Positions 1-14,150 are shown, numbered from the stretch's first letter. The stretch is 64,000 nucleotides of DNA from Siphonodentalium dalli (GCA_032622095.1 CP136068.1:129711989-129775988), one strand, 5' to 3'. Made by a program: numbers and translations. The notes: a model not told the origin generated them from the letters alone.

Positions 1-3000
1 ATTCCAAGTTTCATCTGATTCCGAGAAGAATTAAAATTCGGCACCACGGACCACCCCTCCCCAGACCCACAATAATGAACCGACACTGGCAAAATTTGGC
101 CCACCGCGTGCCGTCTCCAGTCCGTACGCATTTTCGTATCAGATGACATCCTATGTTCGATATCTTCGGAGGAGATGTGTTATCAAGCACATGGGCCCAA
201 AATTGCAAAGTTTGAGGGCCCGCGATTCTTTTAGTTTTCGATGGATTTTCGAAATTCTTCCAGTTTCTAGATCGGCTGATGTTGCAGATGTTATATTCCA
301 AGTTTCATCTGATTCCGAGAAGAATTAAAAATTGGTACCACGGACCACCCCTCCCCAGACCCACAATAATGAACAGACACTGGCAAAATTTGGCCCACCG
401 CGTGCTCTCTTCCGTCCGCACACGTTGGCGTATCAGATGATATCCTATGTTCGATATCTTCGGAGGAGATGTGAGGACAAGCACATGGGCCCAAATTGCA
501 AACTTTGAGGGCCCGTAACTCTTGCATTTCTTCTCGGATTTCAAAAATCCTTTCCGGTATGAGTTTGTTTTCGTTCGGGAAATACATAAACTTAAATATA
601 TGAATGTCAATCAAAATTTTATTTTGCAAACAATTTGCCCCCCACCCCAGTGTCAAAATATATGTCTGACCCTGTCAAAATTTCCTTCTCTGACTAAACT
701 GACAACGGTCAACACGACTATGAAAACCACATGCAGTTATCTGGAATGATACAAGAGGACAACAGAGTACAATCAAATAGAGGTTTGCCAACTATGGGCG
801 GTAACTCCTCAGGGAAAGCGCGGACACAAGTTCTGATGCCCGTGGGCAGTAGGGCATATCGAGATGTGTATACAGTCCAATTTTCGATGCTCTGCTCCTT
901 ATAATTTCCGAGATAATAAAATGACATTTTTTCATATAAAGGGAGATAACTCTACGGGGTAAATGCGGACAATATCCGTTATGAGCCAAAGGCATAGAAC
1001 TCATTTACCCCAACATACTTACCAAACTTGAGTTTTCTAGTACTAATACATTCCGAGATTTGGGCGTTGAAAAATACTGTAGTATAATAATAATAATAAT
1101 GAAAAATAATCGAAAAAGGGCCATAACTCTGTTAAAAGATATTGGACCAACATCCGGATACCATTATTTTTAGTAGACCTTAGATGCCTTCATTCGCTAG
1201 AGATTTCGCGGTCCTCCTCCCATTAGTTTCTGAGTATTTCCAATTAAACAGAAAACGGCCGCAGTAGAAAAACAATATACTTCCTTGGTTACACCATGGA
1301 AGTATAATAATAGGATCAATCATGAGTGGAAAGAATCGCAGTTTATGGACGGAAAATATGAAGTATGGTGATTATATGTTGTCCTAATATGTGTAGGTTG
1401 ATCTCAAGTGTTTGGACGTGACCCCACCCCTGCCTCGAAATTGGGTGACGGGATTGGGAAAACATCAACCCCTGGCACAAACTGCTAAGTTTGAGGCCCC
1501 GTAACTTCGTCAGTTTCCAACGGATTTTAAAGTTGTTTCCAGTTTTGTGATTTGCGGCTGACATAGATTGCATAGTATAAATTTCATCTGATTTGGAGAC
1601 GGATAACACTTTGATTATTGGAAAGCATATGGCCCAAATTCAAACTTGTACGGCCAAAATCTCCGCCATTTTCCAACGTATTTACGATCTGTCTTCAGCT
1701 TCGAGATCGGCTGATGTTGCAGATATTATATTCCAAGTTTCATCTGATTCCGAGAAGAATTAAAATTCGGCACCACGGACCACCCCTCCCCAGACCCACA
1801 ATAATGAACCGACACTGGCAAAATTTGGCCCACCGCGTGCCGTCTCCAGTCCGTACGCATTTTCGTATCAGATGACATCCTATGTTCGATATCTTCGGAG
1901 GAGATGTGTTATCAAGCACATGGGCCCAAAATTGCAAAGTTTGAGGGCCCGCGATTCTTTTAGTTTTCGATGGATTTTCGAAATTCTTCCAGTTTCTAGA
2001 TCGGCTGATGTTGCAGATGTTATATTCCAAGTTTCATCTGATTCCGAGAAGAATTAAAAATTGGTACCACGGACCACCCCTCCCCAGACCCACAATAATG
2101 AACAGACACTGGCAAAATTTGGCCCACCGCGTGCTCTCTTCCGTCCGCACACGTTGGCGTATCAGATGATATCCTATGTTCGATATCTTCGGAGGAGATG
2201 TGAGGACAAGCACATGGGCCCAAATTGCAAACTTTGAGGGCCCGTAACTCTTGCATTTCTTCTCGGATTTCAAAAATCCTTTCCGGTATGAGTTTGTTTT
2301 CGTTCGGGAAATACATAAACTTAAATATATGAATGTCAATCAAAATTTTATTTTGCAAACAATTTGCCCCCCACCCCAGTGTCAAAATATATGTCTGACC
2401 CTGTCAAAATTTCCTTCTCTGACTAAACTGACAACGGTCAACACGACTATGAAAACCACATGCAGTTATCTGGAATGATACAAGAGGACAACAGAGTACA
2501 ATCAAATAGAGGTTTGCCAACTATGGGCGGTAACTCCTCAGGGAAAGCGCGGACACAAGTTCTGATGCCCGTGGGCAGTAGGGCATATCGAGATGTGTAT
2601 ACAGTCCAATTTTCGATGCTCTGCTCCTTATAATTTCCGAGATAATAAAATGACATTTTTTTCATATAAAGGGAGATAACTCTACGGGGTAAATGCGGAC
2701 AATATCCGTTATGAGCCAAAGGCATAGAACTCATTTACCCCAACATACTTACCAAACTTGAGTTTTCTAGTACTAATACATTCCGAGATTTGGGCGTTGA
2801 AAAATACTGTAGTATAATAATAATAATAATGAAAAATAATCGAAAAAGGGCCATAACTCTGTTAAAAGATATTGGACCAACATCCGGATACCATTATTTT
2901 TAGTAGACCTTAGATGCCTTCATTCGCTAGAGATTTCGCGGTCCTCCTCCCATTAGTTTCTGAGTATTTCCAATTAAACAGAAAACGGCCGCAGTAGAAA

Positions 3001-6000
3001 AACAATATACTTCCTTGGTTACACCATGGAAGTATAATAATAGGATCAATCATGAGTGGAAAGAATCGCAGTTTATGGACGGAAAATATGAAGTATGGTG
3101 ATTATATGTTGTCCTAATATGTGTAGGTTGATCTCAAGTGTTTGGACGTGACCCCACCCCTGCCTCGAAATTGGGTGACGGGATTGGGAAAACATCAACC
3201 CCTGGCACAAACTGCTAAGTTTGAGGCCCCGTAACTTCGTCAGTTTCCAACGGATTTTAAAGTTGTTTCCAGTTTTGTGATTTGCGGCTGACATAGATTG
3301 CATAGTATAAATTTCATCTGATTTGGAGACGGATAACACTTTGATTATTGGAAAGCATATGGCCCAAATTCAAACTTGTACGGCCAAAATCTCCGCCATT
3401 TTCCAACGTATTTACGATCTGTCTTCAGCTTCGAGATCGGCTGATGTTGCAGATATTATATTCCAAGTTTCATCTGATTCCGAGAAGAATTAAAATTCGG
3501 CACCACGGACCACCCCTCCCCAGACCCACAATAATGAACCGACACTGGCAAAATTTGGCCCACCGCGTGCCGTCTCCAGTCCGTACGCATTTTCGTATCA
3601 GATGACATCCTATGTTCGATATCTTCGGAGGAGATGTGTTATCAAGCACATGGGCCCAAAATTGCAAAGTTTGAGGGCCCGCGATTCTTTTAGTTTTCGA
3701 TGGATTTTCGAAATTCTTCCAGTTTCTAGATCGGCTGATGTTGCAGATGTTATATTCCAAGTTTCATCTGATTCCGAGAAGAATTAAAAATTGGTACCAC
3801 GGACCACCCCTCCCCAGACCCACAATAATGAACAGACACTGGCAAAATTTGGCCCACCGCGTGCTCTCTTCCGTCCGCACACGTTGGCGTATCAGATGAT
3901 ATCCTATGTTCGATATCTTCGGAGGAGATGTGAGGACAAGCACATGGGCCCAAATTGCAAACTTTGAGGGCCCGTAACTCTTGCATTTCTTCTCGGATTT
4001 CAAAAATCCTTTCCGGTATGAGTTTGTTTTCGTTCGGGAAATACATAAACTTAAATATATGAATGTCAATCAAAATTTTATTTTGCAAACAATTTGCCCC
4101 CCACCCCAGTGTCAAAATATATGTCTGACCCTGTCAAAATTTCCTTCTCTGACTAAACTGACAACGGTCAACACGACTATGAAAACCACATGCAGTTATC
4201 TGGAATGATACAAGAGGACAACAGAGTACAATCAAATAGAGGTTTGCCAACTATGGGCGGTAACTCCTCAGGGAAAGCGCGGACACAAGTTCTGATGCCC
4301 GTGGGCAGTAGGGCATATCGAGATGTGTATACAGTCCAATTTTCGATGCTCTGCTCCTTATAATTTCCGAGATAATAAAATGACATTTTTTCATATAAAG
4401 GGAGATAACTCTACGGGGTAAATGCGGACAATATCCGTTATGAGCCAAAGGCATAGAACTCATTTACCCCAACATACTTACCAAACTTGAGTTTTCTAGT
4501 ACTAATACATTCCGAGATTTGGGCGTTGAAAAATACTGTAGTATAATAATAATAATAATGAAAAATAATCGAAAAAGGGCCATAACTCTGTTAAAAGATA
4601 TTGGACCAACATCCGGATACCATTATTTTTAGTAGACCTTAGATGCCTTCATTCGCTAGAGATTTCGCGGTCCTCCTCCCATTAGTTTCTGAGTATTTCC
4701 AATTAAACAGAAAACGGCCGCAGTAGAAAAACAATATACTTCCTTGGTTACACCATGGAAGTATAATAATAGGATCAATCATGAGTGGAAAGAATCGCAG
4801 TTTATGGACGGAAAATATGAAGTATGGTGATTATATGTTGTCCTAATATGTGTAGGTTGATCTCAAGTGTTTGGACGTGACCCCACCCCTGCCTCGAAAT
4901 TGGGTGACGGGATTGGGAAAACATCAACCCCTGGCACAAACTGCTAAGTTTGAGGCCCCGTAACTTCGTCAGTTTCCAACGGATTTTAAAGTTGTTTCCA
5001 GTTTTGTGATTTGCGGCTGACATAGATTGCATAGTATAAATTTCATCTGATTTGGAGACGGATAACACTTTGATTATTGGAAAGCATATGGCCCAAATTC
5101 AAACTTGTACGGCCAAAATCTCCGCCATTTTCCAACGTATTTACGATCTGTCTTCAGCTTCGAGATCGGCTGATGTTGCAGATATTATATTCCAAGTTTC
5201 ATCTGATTCCGAGAAGAATTAAAATTCGGCACCACGGACCACCCCTCCCCAGACCCACAATAATGAACCGACACTGGCAAAATTTGGCCCACCGCGTGCC
5301 GTCTCCAGTCCGTACGCATTTTCGTATCAGATGACATCCTATGTTCGATATCTTCGGAGGAGATGTGTTATCAAGCACATGGGCCCAAAATTGCAAAGTT
5401 TGAGGGCCCGCGATTCTTTTAGTTTTCGATGGATTTTCGAAATTCTTCCAGTTTCTAGATCGGCTGATGTTGCAGATGTTATATTCCAAGTTTCATCTGA
5501 TTCCGAGAAGAATTAAAAATTGGTACCACGGACCACCCCTCCCCAGACCCACAATAATGAACAGACACTGGCAAAATTTGGCCCACCGCGTGCTCTCTTC
5601 CGTCCGCACACGTTGGCGTATCAGATGATATCCTATGTTCGATATCTTCGGAGGAGATGTGAGGACAAGCACATGGGCCCAAATTGCAAACTTTGAGGGC
5701 CCGTAACTCTTGCATTTCTTCTCGGATTTCAAAAATCCTTTCCGGTATGAGTTTGTTTTCGTTCGGGAAATACATAAACTTAAATATATGAATGTCAATC
5801 AAAATTTTATTTTGCAAACAATTTGCCCCCCACCCCAGTGTCAAAATATATGTCTGACCCTGTCAAAATTTCCTTCTCTGACTAAACTGACAACGGTCAA
5901 CACGACTATGAAAACCACATGCAGTTATCTGGAATGATACAAGAGGACAACAGAGTACAATCAAATAGAGGTTTGCCAACTATGGGCGGTAACTCCTCAG

Positions 6001-9000
6001 GGAAAGCGCGGACACAAGTTCTGATGCCCGTGGGCAGTAGGGCATATCGAGATGTGTATACAGTCCAATTTTCGATGCTCTGCTCCTTATAATTTCCGAG
6101 ATAATAAAATGACATTTTTTCATATAAAGGGAGATAACTCTACGGGGTAAATGCGGACAATATCCGTTATGAGCCAAAGGCATAGAACTCATTTACCCCA
6201 ACATACTTACCAAACTTGAGTTTTCTAGTACTAATACATTCCGAGATTTGGGCGTTGAAAAATACTGTAGTATAATAATAATAATAATGAAAAATAATCG
6301 AAAAAGGGCCATAACTCTGTTAAAAGATATTGGACCAACATCCGGATACCATTATTTTTAGTAGACCTTAGATGCCTTCATTCGCTAGAGATTTCGCGGT
6401 CCTCCTCCCATTAGTTTCTGAGTATTTCCAATTAAACAGAAAACGGCCGCAGTAGAAAAACAATATACTTCCTTGGTTACACCATGGAAGTATAATAATA
6501 GGATCAATCATGAGTGGAAAGAATCGCAGTTTATGGACGGAAAATATGAAGTATGGTGATTATATGTTGTCCTAATATGTGTAGGTTGATCTCAAGTGTT
6601 TGGACGTGACCCCACCCCTGCCTCGAAATTGGGTGACGGGATTGGGAAAACATCAACCCCTGGCACAAACTGCTAAGTTTGAGGCCCCGTAACTTCGTCA
6701 GTTTCCAACGGATTTTAAAGTTGTTTCCAGTTTTGTGATTTGCGGCTGACATAGATTGCATAGTATAAATTTCATCTGATTTGGAGACGGATAACACTTT
6801 GATTATTGGAAAGCATATGGCCCAAATTCAAACTTGTACGGCCAAAATCTCCGCCATTTTCCAACGTATTTACGATCTGTCTTCAGCTTCGAGATCGGCT
6901 GATGTTGCAGATATTATATTCCAAGTTTCATCTGATTCCGAGAAGAATTAAAATTCGGCACCACGGACCACCCCTCCCCAGACCCACAATAATGAACCGA
7001 CACTGGCAAAATTTGGCCCACCGCGTGCCGTCTCCAGTCCGTACGCATTTTCGTATCAGATGACATCCTATGTTCGATATCTTCGGAGGAGATGTGTTAT
7101 CAAGCACATGGGCCCAAAATTGCAAAGTTTGAGGGCCCGCGATTCTTTTAGTTTTCGATGGATTTTCGAAATTCTTCCAGTTTCTAGATCGGCTGATGTT
7201 GCAGATGTTATATTCCAAGTTTCATCTGATTCCGAGAAGAATTAAAAATTGGTACCACGGACCACCCCTCCCCAGACCCACAATAATGAACAGACACTGG
7301 CAAAATTTGGCCCACCGCGTGCTCTCTTCCGTCCGCACACGTTGGCGTATCAGATGATATCCTATGTTCGATATCTTCGGAGGAGATGTGAGGACAAGCA
7401 CATGGGCCCAAATTGCAAACTTTGAGGGCCCGTAACTCTTGCATTTCTTCTCGGATTTCAAAAATCCTTTCCGGTATGAGTTTGTTTTCGTTCGGGAAAT
7501 ACATAAACTTAAATATATGAATGTCAATCAAAATTTTATTTTGCAAACAATTTGCCCCCCACCCCAGTGTCAAAATATATGTCTGACCCTGTCAAAATTT
7601 CCTTCTCTGACTAAACTGACAACGGTCAACACGACTATGAAAACCACATGCAGTTATCTGGAATGATACAAGAGGACAACATAGTACAATCAAATAGAGG
7701 TTTGCCAACTATGGGCGGTAACTCCTCAGGGAAAGCGCGGACACAAGTTCTGATGCCCGTGGGCAGTAGGGCATATCGAGATGTGTATACAGTCCAATTT
7801 TCGATGCTCTGCTCCTTATAATTTCCGAGATAATAAAATGACATTTTTTCATATAAAGGGAGATAACTCTACGGGGTAAATGCGGACAATATCCGTTATG
7901 AGCCAAAGGCATAGAACTCATTTACCCCAACATACTTACCAAACTTGAGTTTTCTAGTACTAATACATTCCGAGATTTGGGCGTTGAAAAATACTGTAGT
8001 ATAATAATAATAATAATGAAAAATAATCGAAAAAGGGCCATAACTCTGTTAAAAGATATTGGACCAACATCCGGATACCATTATTTTTAGTAGACCTTAG
8101 ATGCCTTCATTCGCTAGAGATTTCGCGGTCCTCCTCCCATTAGTTTCTGAGTATTTCCAATTAAACAGAAAACGGCCGCAGTAGAAAAACAATATACTTC
8201 CTTGGTTACACCATGGAAGTATAATAATGAAAAATAATCGAAAAAGGGCCATAACTCTGTTAAAAGATATTGGACCAACATCCGGATACCATTATTTTTA
8301 GTAGACCTTAGATGCCTTCATTCGCTAGAGATTTCGCGGTCCTCCTCCCATTAGTTTCTGAGTATTTCCAATTAAACAGAAAACGGCCGCAGTAGAAAAA
8401 CAATATACTTCCTTGGTTACACCATGGAAGTATAATAATAGGATCAATCATGAGTGGAAAGAATCGCAGTTTATGGACGGAAAATATGAAGTATGGTGAT
8501 TATATGTTGTCCTAATATGTGTAGGTTGATCTCAAGTGTTTGGACGTGACCCCACCCCTGCCTCGAAATTGGGTTTCGGGATTGGGAAAACATCAACCCC
8601 TGGCACAAACTGCTAAGTTTGAGGCCCCGTAACTTCGTCAGTTTCCAACGGATTTTAAAGTTGTTTCCAGTTTTGTGATTTGCGGCTGACATAGATTGCA
8701 TAGTATAAATTTCATCTGATTTGGAGACGGATAACACTTTGATTATTGGAAAGCATATGGGCCCAAATTCAAACTTGTACGGCCAAAATCTCCGCCATTT
8801 TCCAACGTATTTACGATCTGTCTTCAGCTTCGAGATCGGCTGATGTTGCAGATATTATATTCCAAGTTTCATCTGATTCCGAGAAGAATTAAAATTCGGC
8901 ACCACGGACCACCCCTCCCCAGACCCACAATAATGAACCGACACTGGCAAAATTTGGCCCACCGCGTGCCGTCTCCAGTCCGTACGCATTTTCGTATCAG

Positions 9001-11691
9001 ATGACATCCTATGTTCGATATCTTCGGAGGAGATGTGTTATCAAGCACATGGGCCCAAAATTGCAAAGTTTGAGGGCCCGCGATTCTTTTAGTTTTCGAT
9101 GGATTTTCGAAATTCTTCCAGTTTCTAGATCGGCTGATGTTGCAGATGTTATATTCCAAGTTTCATCTGATTCCGAGAAGAATTAAAAATTGGTACCACG
9201 GACCACCCCTCCCCAGACCCACAATAATGAACAGACACTGGCAAAATTTGGCCCACCGCGTGCTCTCTTCCGTCCGCACACGTTGGCGTATCAGATGATA
9301 TCCTATGTTCGATATCTTCGGAGGAGATGTGAGGACAAGCACATGGGCCCAAATTGCAAACTTTGAGGGCCCGTAACTCTTGCATTTCTTCTCGGATTTC
9401 AAAAATCCTTTCCGGTATGAGTTTGTTTTCGTTCGGGAAATACATAAACTTAAATATATGAATGTCAATCAAAATTTTATTTTGCAAACAATTTGCCCCC
9501 CACCCCAGTGTCAAAATATATGTCTGACCCTGTCAAAATTTCCTTCTCTGACTAAACTGACAACGGTCAACACGACTATGAAAACCACATGCAGTTATCT
9601 GGAATGATACAAGAGGACAACAGAGTACAATCAAATAGAGGTTTGCCAACTATGGGCGGTAACTCCTCAGGGAAAGCGCGGACACAAGTTCTGATGCCCG
9701 TGGGCAGTAGGGCATATCGAGATGTGTATACAGTCCAATTTTCGATGCTCTGCTCCTTATAATTTCCGAGATAATAAAATGACATTTTTTCATATAAAGG
9801 GAGATAACTCTACGGGGTAAATGCGGACAATATCCGTTATGAGCCAAAGGCATAGAACTCATTTACCCCAACATACTTACCAAACTTGAGTTTTCTAGTA
9901 CTAATACATTCCGAGATTTGGGCGTTGAAAAATACTGTAGTATAATAATAATAATAATAATGAAAAATAATCGAAAAAGGGCCATAACTCTGTTAAAAGA
10001 TATTGGACCAACATCCGGATACCATTATTTTTAGTAGACCTTAGATGCCTTCATTCGCTAGAGATTTCGCGGTCCTCCTCCCATTAGTTTCTGAGTATTT
10101 CCAATTAAACAGAAAACGGCCGCAGTAGAAAAACAATATACTTCCTTGGTTACACCATGGAAGTATAATAATAGGATCAATCATGAGTGGAAAGAATCGC
10201 AGTTTATGGACGGAAAATATGAAGTATGGTGATTATATGTTGTCCTAATATGTGTAGGTTGATCTCAAGTGTTTGGACGTGACCCCACCCCTGCCTCGAC
10301 ATTGGGTGACGGGATTGGGAAAACATCAACCCCTGGCACAAACTGCTAAGTTTGAGGCCCCGTAACTTCGTCAGTTTCCAACGGATTTTAAAGTTGTTTC
10401 CAGTTTTGTGATTTGCGGCTGACATAGATTGCATAGTATAAATTTCATCTGATTTGGAGACGGATAACACTTTGATTATTGGAAAGCATGTGGGCCCAAA
10501 TTCAAACTTGTACGGCCAAAATCTCCGCCATTTTCCAACGTATTTACGATCTGTCTTCAGCTTCGAGATCGGCTGATGTTGCAGATATTATATTCCAAGT
10601 TTCATCTGATTCCGAGAAGAATTAAAATTCGGCACCACGGACCACCCCTCCCCAGACCCACAATAATGAACCGACACTGGCAAAATTTGGCCCACCGCGT
10701 GCCGTCTCCAGTCCGTACGCATTTTCGTATCAGATGACATCCTATGTTCGATATCTTCGGAGGAGATGTGTTATCAAGCACATGGGCCCAAAATTGCAAA
10801 GTTTGAGGGCCCGCGATTCTTTTAGTTTTCGATGGATTTTCGAAATTCTTCCAGTTTCTAGATCGGCTGATGTTGCAGATGTTATATTCCAAGTTTCATC
10901 TGATTCCGAGAAGAATTAAAAATTGGTACCACGGACCACCCCTCCCCAGACCCACAATAATGAACAGACACTGGCAAAATTTGGCCCACCGCGTGCTCTC
11001 TTCCGTCCGCACACGTTGGCGTATCAGATGATATCCTATGTTCGATATCTTCGGAGGAGATGTGAGGACAAGCACATGGGCCCAAATTGCAAACTTTGAG
11101 GGCCCGTAACTCTTGCATTTCTTCTCGGATTTCAAAAATCCTTTCCGGTATGAGTTTGTTTTCGTTCGGGAAATACATAAACTTAAATATATGAATGTCA
11201 ATCAAAATTTTATTTTGCAAACAATTTGCCCCCCACCCCAGTGTCAAAATATATGTCTGACCCTGTCAAAATTTCCTTCTCTGACTAAACTGACAACGGT
11301 CAACACGACTATGAAAACCACATGCAGTTATCTGGAATGATACAAGAGGACAACAGAGTACAATCAAATAGAGGTTTGCCAACTATGGGCGGTAACTCCT
11401 CAGGGAAAGCGCGGACACAAGTTCTGATGCCCGTGGGCAGTAGGGCATATCGAGATGTGTATACAGTCCAATTTTCGATGCTCTGCTCCTTATAATTTCC
11501 GAGATAATAAAATGACATTTTTTCATATAAAGGGAGATAACTCTACGGGGTAAATGCGGACAATATCCGTTATGAGCCAAAGGCATAGAACTCATTTACC
11601 CCAACATACTTACCAAACTTGAGTTTTCTAGTACTAATACATTCCGAGATTTGGGCGTTGAAAAATACTGTAGTATAATAATAATAATAAC
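1..11691. repeat. 1.73-kb satellite array, block A (units 1-7)
   Basis: Head-to-tail, nearly identical units. Taking the recurring ATTCCAAGTTTCATCTGATT as unit start, units begin at 1, 1730, 3460, 5189, 6918, 8859 and 10592 (spacing 1729, 1730, 1729, 1729, 1941 and 1733). Unit 7 breaks off at about 11691. Each unit holds two ~295-bp sub-modules, a at offset 1 and b at offset ~296, which share the GGACCACCCCTCCCC, GGGCCCAAA and GAGGGCCC landmarks. Two more diverged relatives lie near offsets 1400-1729. Between them are a (TAA)n tract and an AGGGCCATAACTCTG segment. Block A reads gtgTatacag, atgtcTgaccc, cttgAgttttc, attTttagtag and gtCttcagc at positions where block B differs. The array continues left of the window. 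Confidence 0.97.
8018..8439. repeat. 211-bp internal tandem duplication within satellite unit 5
   Basis: The segment from 'gaaaaataatcgaaaaaggg' to 'ccatggaagtataataat' occurs twice in a row (first copy from about 8018, second from about 8229). This lengthens the unit to 1941 bp. Both breakpoints lie in short TAATAAT runs, as expected from slippage or unequal exchange between the (TAA)n tract and the 'gtataataat' run ~210 bp downstream. No other unit in the window has it. Confidence 0.95.
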
Positions 11692-11756
11692 TAGAGGTCA
11701 GATTCCATGGAATCAGATATACTTCCATGGTATTCCATCCCATCCCATCCCATCCC

Positions 11757-12012
11757 GACCTGACCTTGGTCTTCAAAATGGTCAATCGAAGGTCAAATCG
11801 GGTAAAACATGCGGATTTCCACGAAATTTGATACCTAGGGGTACTTTTGTCCGGGGAGTCTTTTGGGCGGGTCAAGTCGTGACCCCGACCTGACATTGAC
11901 ATTCGAAATGGTAAGTTCAAGGTCAAATCGAGTAAAACGATCGGATTTCGACGAAATTTTATACCTAGGAAAACTTTTGTCCGGGGAGTGTTTTGGACAG
12001 GTCAAATCGTGA
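11757..12012. repeat. two diverged copies of a ~130-bp tandem repeat
   Basis: Copies start at 11757 and 11887. They share gacctgac, aaggtcaaatcg, gtaaaac, cggattt, acgaaattt, atacctagg, acttttgtccggggagt and gtcaa landmarks with scattered substitutions. A short CCCAT run (11736-11756) precedes them. Confidence 0.85.
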
Positions 12013-12039
12013 CAATATGTTACTTTTACAGTAGAGCGG

Positions 12040-12780
12040 ACATACCTATATAGTATATCGGTGAGCATATTCATGCATTTGCCTTGCTTCTTGCTAAGTC
12101 CGTTTGAATTTGCGTCATGAAGAGAGGGTTTGAATTTGAGTAATATATATCACCGGTCACAACGTTATACGCTACCAGGGTTAAACCGTTCAATATAAAT
12201 CATTAAAAAGTGTACTAATCTTGCGTGTATATACTACTTATCACATCCACTCATCGAAAAGTTTTTATCTCAATATATGATTTTCGGAGTAATTTTGCCC
12301 ATTTGATCTTCGGTGGAATTTTCCAAATCTGAACCCACCCGACACAAACACTCCCTTGAGCAGGTTGCGTTTATATTAGAGAGGTCAAATTTTAGAGTCA
12401 TACCTACAGTATACCGGCTTATGTACCACCGCATTAAACTCGCTCCTACATCGGCCCGTTTGGATTTGGGGCTAAAAATCGGCTAGTGATAGACTACAGA
12501 AGTATACATATTTATGATATATAGCGTTGTCACGAGTAAACCGTTCCGTTCCATCTGAAAATTAGAAAATTGCGCTCTAGATGCGCGTGAACACTAGCTA
12601 TCAGATGTACTCGTCAAAAAAAAATTCTCGATGTTTGAATTTGAAGTATAGCGGTCAAGATTTGGGGGGGGGCGTGAATAGAATATCCAAATGTACCTGC
12701 TACGGCATTACCTTGCTCTTTAATTAGCCCTTTTGGATTTGGTGGGAAGAATAGGTGCATTTTCCTGTTCCCCGTATAGC
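12040..12780. repeat. degenerate long tandem repeat
   Basis: A motif of the form 'ctt-gct...ccgtttgaatttg' recurs near 12085-12110, 12445-12470 and 12715-12740. Recurring 'gaggtcaa..att' and 'aaaccgttc' blocks lie between. The copies are too diverged to fix a unit length; spacings are about 360 and 270 bp. No gene is seen. Confidence 0.45.
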
Positions 12781-12808
12781 GGAAAGGGGTATATATATAT
12801 AGTCACGC

Positions 12809-13080
12809 ATTTCAATCAGTTTGGATATAAAGTTTAAATATACACAGTTATATGCCTATATATTTAATACTAATATATTTTCTTATAAATTAATAGCGCA
12901 GTGCGTAGTCGAGTGGTCAGAGCGTCAAACCTTCAGCTTGTGTTTTTATTGCGACGTGAGTTCGAATCCCGTCAAATTATCTTTTTTTATTTTTTATTTT
13001 TAACATGTTTTGGTGTATTTTAATCATCAAATACGAATAATACCAAACTAAAGATAATGTAAAGATGCTTTTTATATTCG
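12809..13080 (+). repeat. 272-bp repeat copy 1 with tRNA-like core
   Basis: First of two adjacent, nearly identical copies. The core has an RNA polymerase III A box (TAGTCGAGTGG, 12906-12916) and a B box (GTTCGAATCCC, 12960-12970) spaced as in a tRNA. The flanks of the core do not form an acceptor stem, so it reads as a tRNA-derived repeat or SINE head rather than a functional tRNA. A T-rich run follows the B box. Confidence 0.75.
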
Positions 13081-13351
13081 ATTTCAATCAGTTTGGATAT
13101 AAAGTTTAAATATACACAGTTATATGCCTACATATTTAATACTAATATATTTTCTTATAAATTAACAGCGCAGTGCGTAGCCGAGTGGAGAGAGCGTCAA
13201 ACATTCAGTTTGTGTTTTATTGCGACGTGAGTTCGAATCCCGTCAAATTATCTTTTTTTATTTTTTATTTTTAACATGTTTTGGTGTATTTTAATCATCA
13301 AATATGAATAATACCAAACTAAAGATAATGTAAAGATGCTTTTTATATTCG
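13081..13351 (+). repeat. 272-bp repeat copy 2 with tRNA-like core
   Basis: Second copy, directly abutting the first. The A box is TAGCCGAGTGG (13178-13188) and the B box GTTCGAATCCC (13231-13241). It differs from copy 1 at a few sites inside the tRNA-like core (for example 'gtggagagagcg' against 'gtggtcagagcg'), while the AT-rich flanks are almost unchanged. Confidence 0.75.
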
Positions 13352-14150
13352 ATAAATAACTAGAATATAAACAATATACAAATTGATCTTACGAAACTGA
13401 TGATGTTTGCATGTTTCTATGTGTTTATCGTTGTTATCGCAAATGGAATAATTGGCTATACGTCGTCATTACGTTAGTAGAAATATACACCATATAACGA
13501 AGTCTTGTGTGATCAAATTAATGTAATGTTTGTATTTTGTTTGGTTGTATATGATATGCAGTGCGTTGAAGATGCGAAAGAAAATACAAAAGTGAAATGC
13601 ACGCACGCAGATAGCTCATGACACACTATACACGATAAAATGATAATTTACCACACACCATGGGCTACACAATTTACGAATAGGTGGGTTTATATTAAAA
13701 TCCAAGTTATTTGCTTTATAACGGCTCCGATATGAACTCATACCAATATAGCACTCTGGAAATGATTGTTGGTATTCGACGGGCGTTCTATCAGTTCTCT
13801 GGTAGAGGAATGAGACTGGCCCGCGGCATGACGGGTGTATTCGAATCGGAGGTAGGTTCCATCCCACGGGGGATGGGGTAGCCGGAGGAAGGAGAGAGGG
13901 GAGTGACAAATTTTTGGCGTATATATAGATAATATATATTATATATATAAGCGGAATTATTTTGAAGAGCTCTTTTCACTTGACTGAGAAAAAAATAATG
14001 TTTTAAGTCCAAAAGTTTTGGTTGAAATATTGGAGCCTTTTTCAAAAAGTGAAAACAAAATGAACGACTTTTCTGGAACAGGGCGATTTCGATCCGTTTT
14101 GGACTCTGGATTTCCCAAAAGTCATCTCCGTTTCGGGTGTAGCATAAAAT
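13352..14150. other. island remainder, no gene seen
   Basis: AT-rich DNA with a short (TA)n stretch near 13920-13950 and a purine-rich run near 13865-13905. The frames open here show no domain, signal or splice pattern that I can support. Confidence 0.5.

Larger units (their letters stand above)
11692..14150. other. non-satellite island between array blocks A and B
   Basis: Satellite sequence stops just after the (TAA)n tract of unit 7 (unit offset ~1100) and resumes at 'cttcggaggagatgtg' (offset ~450). The phase therefore jumps, and this is not a simple insertion into a continuous unit. The island contains a 130-bp tandem pair, degenerate longer repeats and two tRNA-like 272-bp repeats, all listed separately. 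I recognise no coding gene in it. Confidence 0.9.

Noticed and set aside
12900-13245. Two functional tRNA genes
   Set aside because: A and B boxes are good but the ends do not pair into an acceptor stem and the anticodon arm is poor in both copies.
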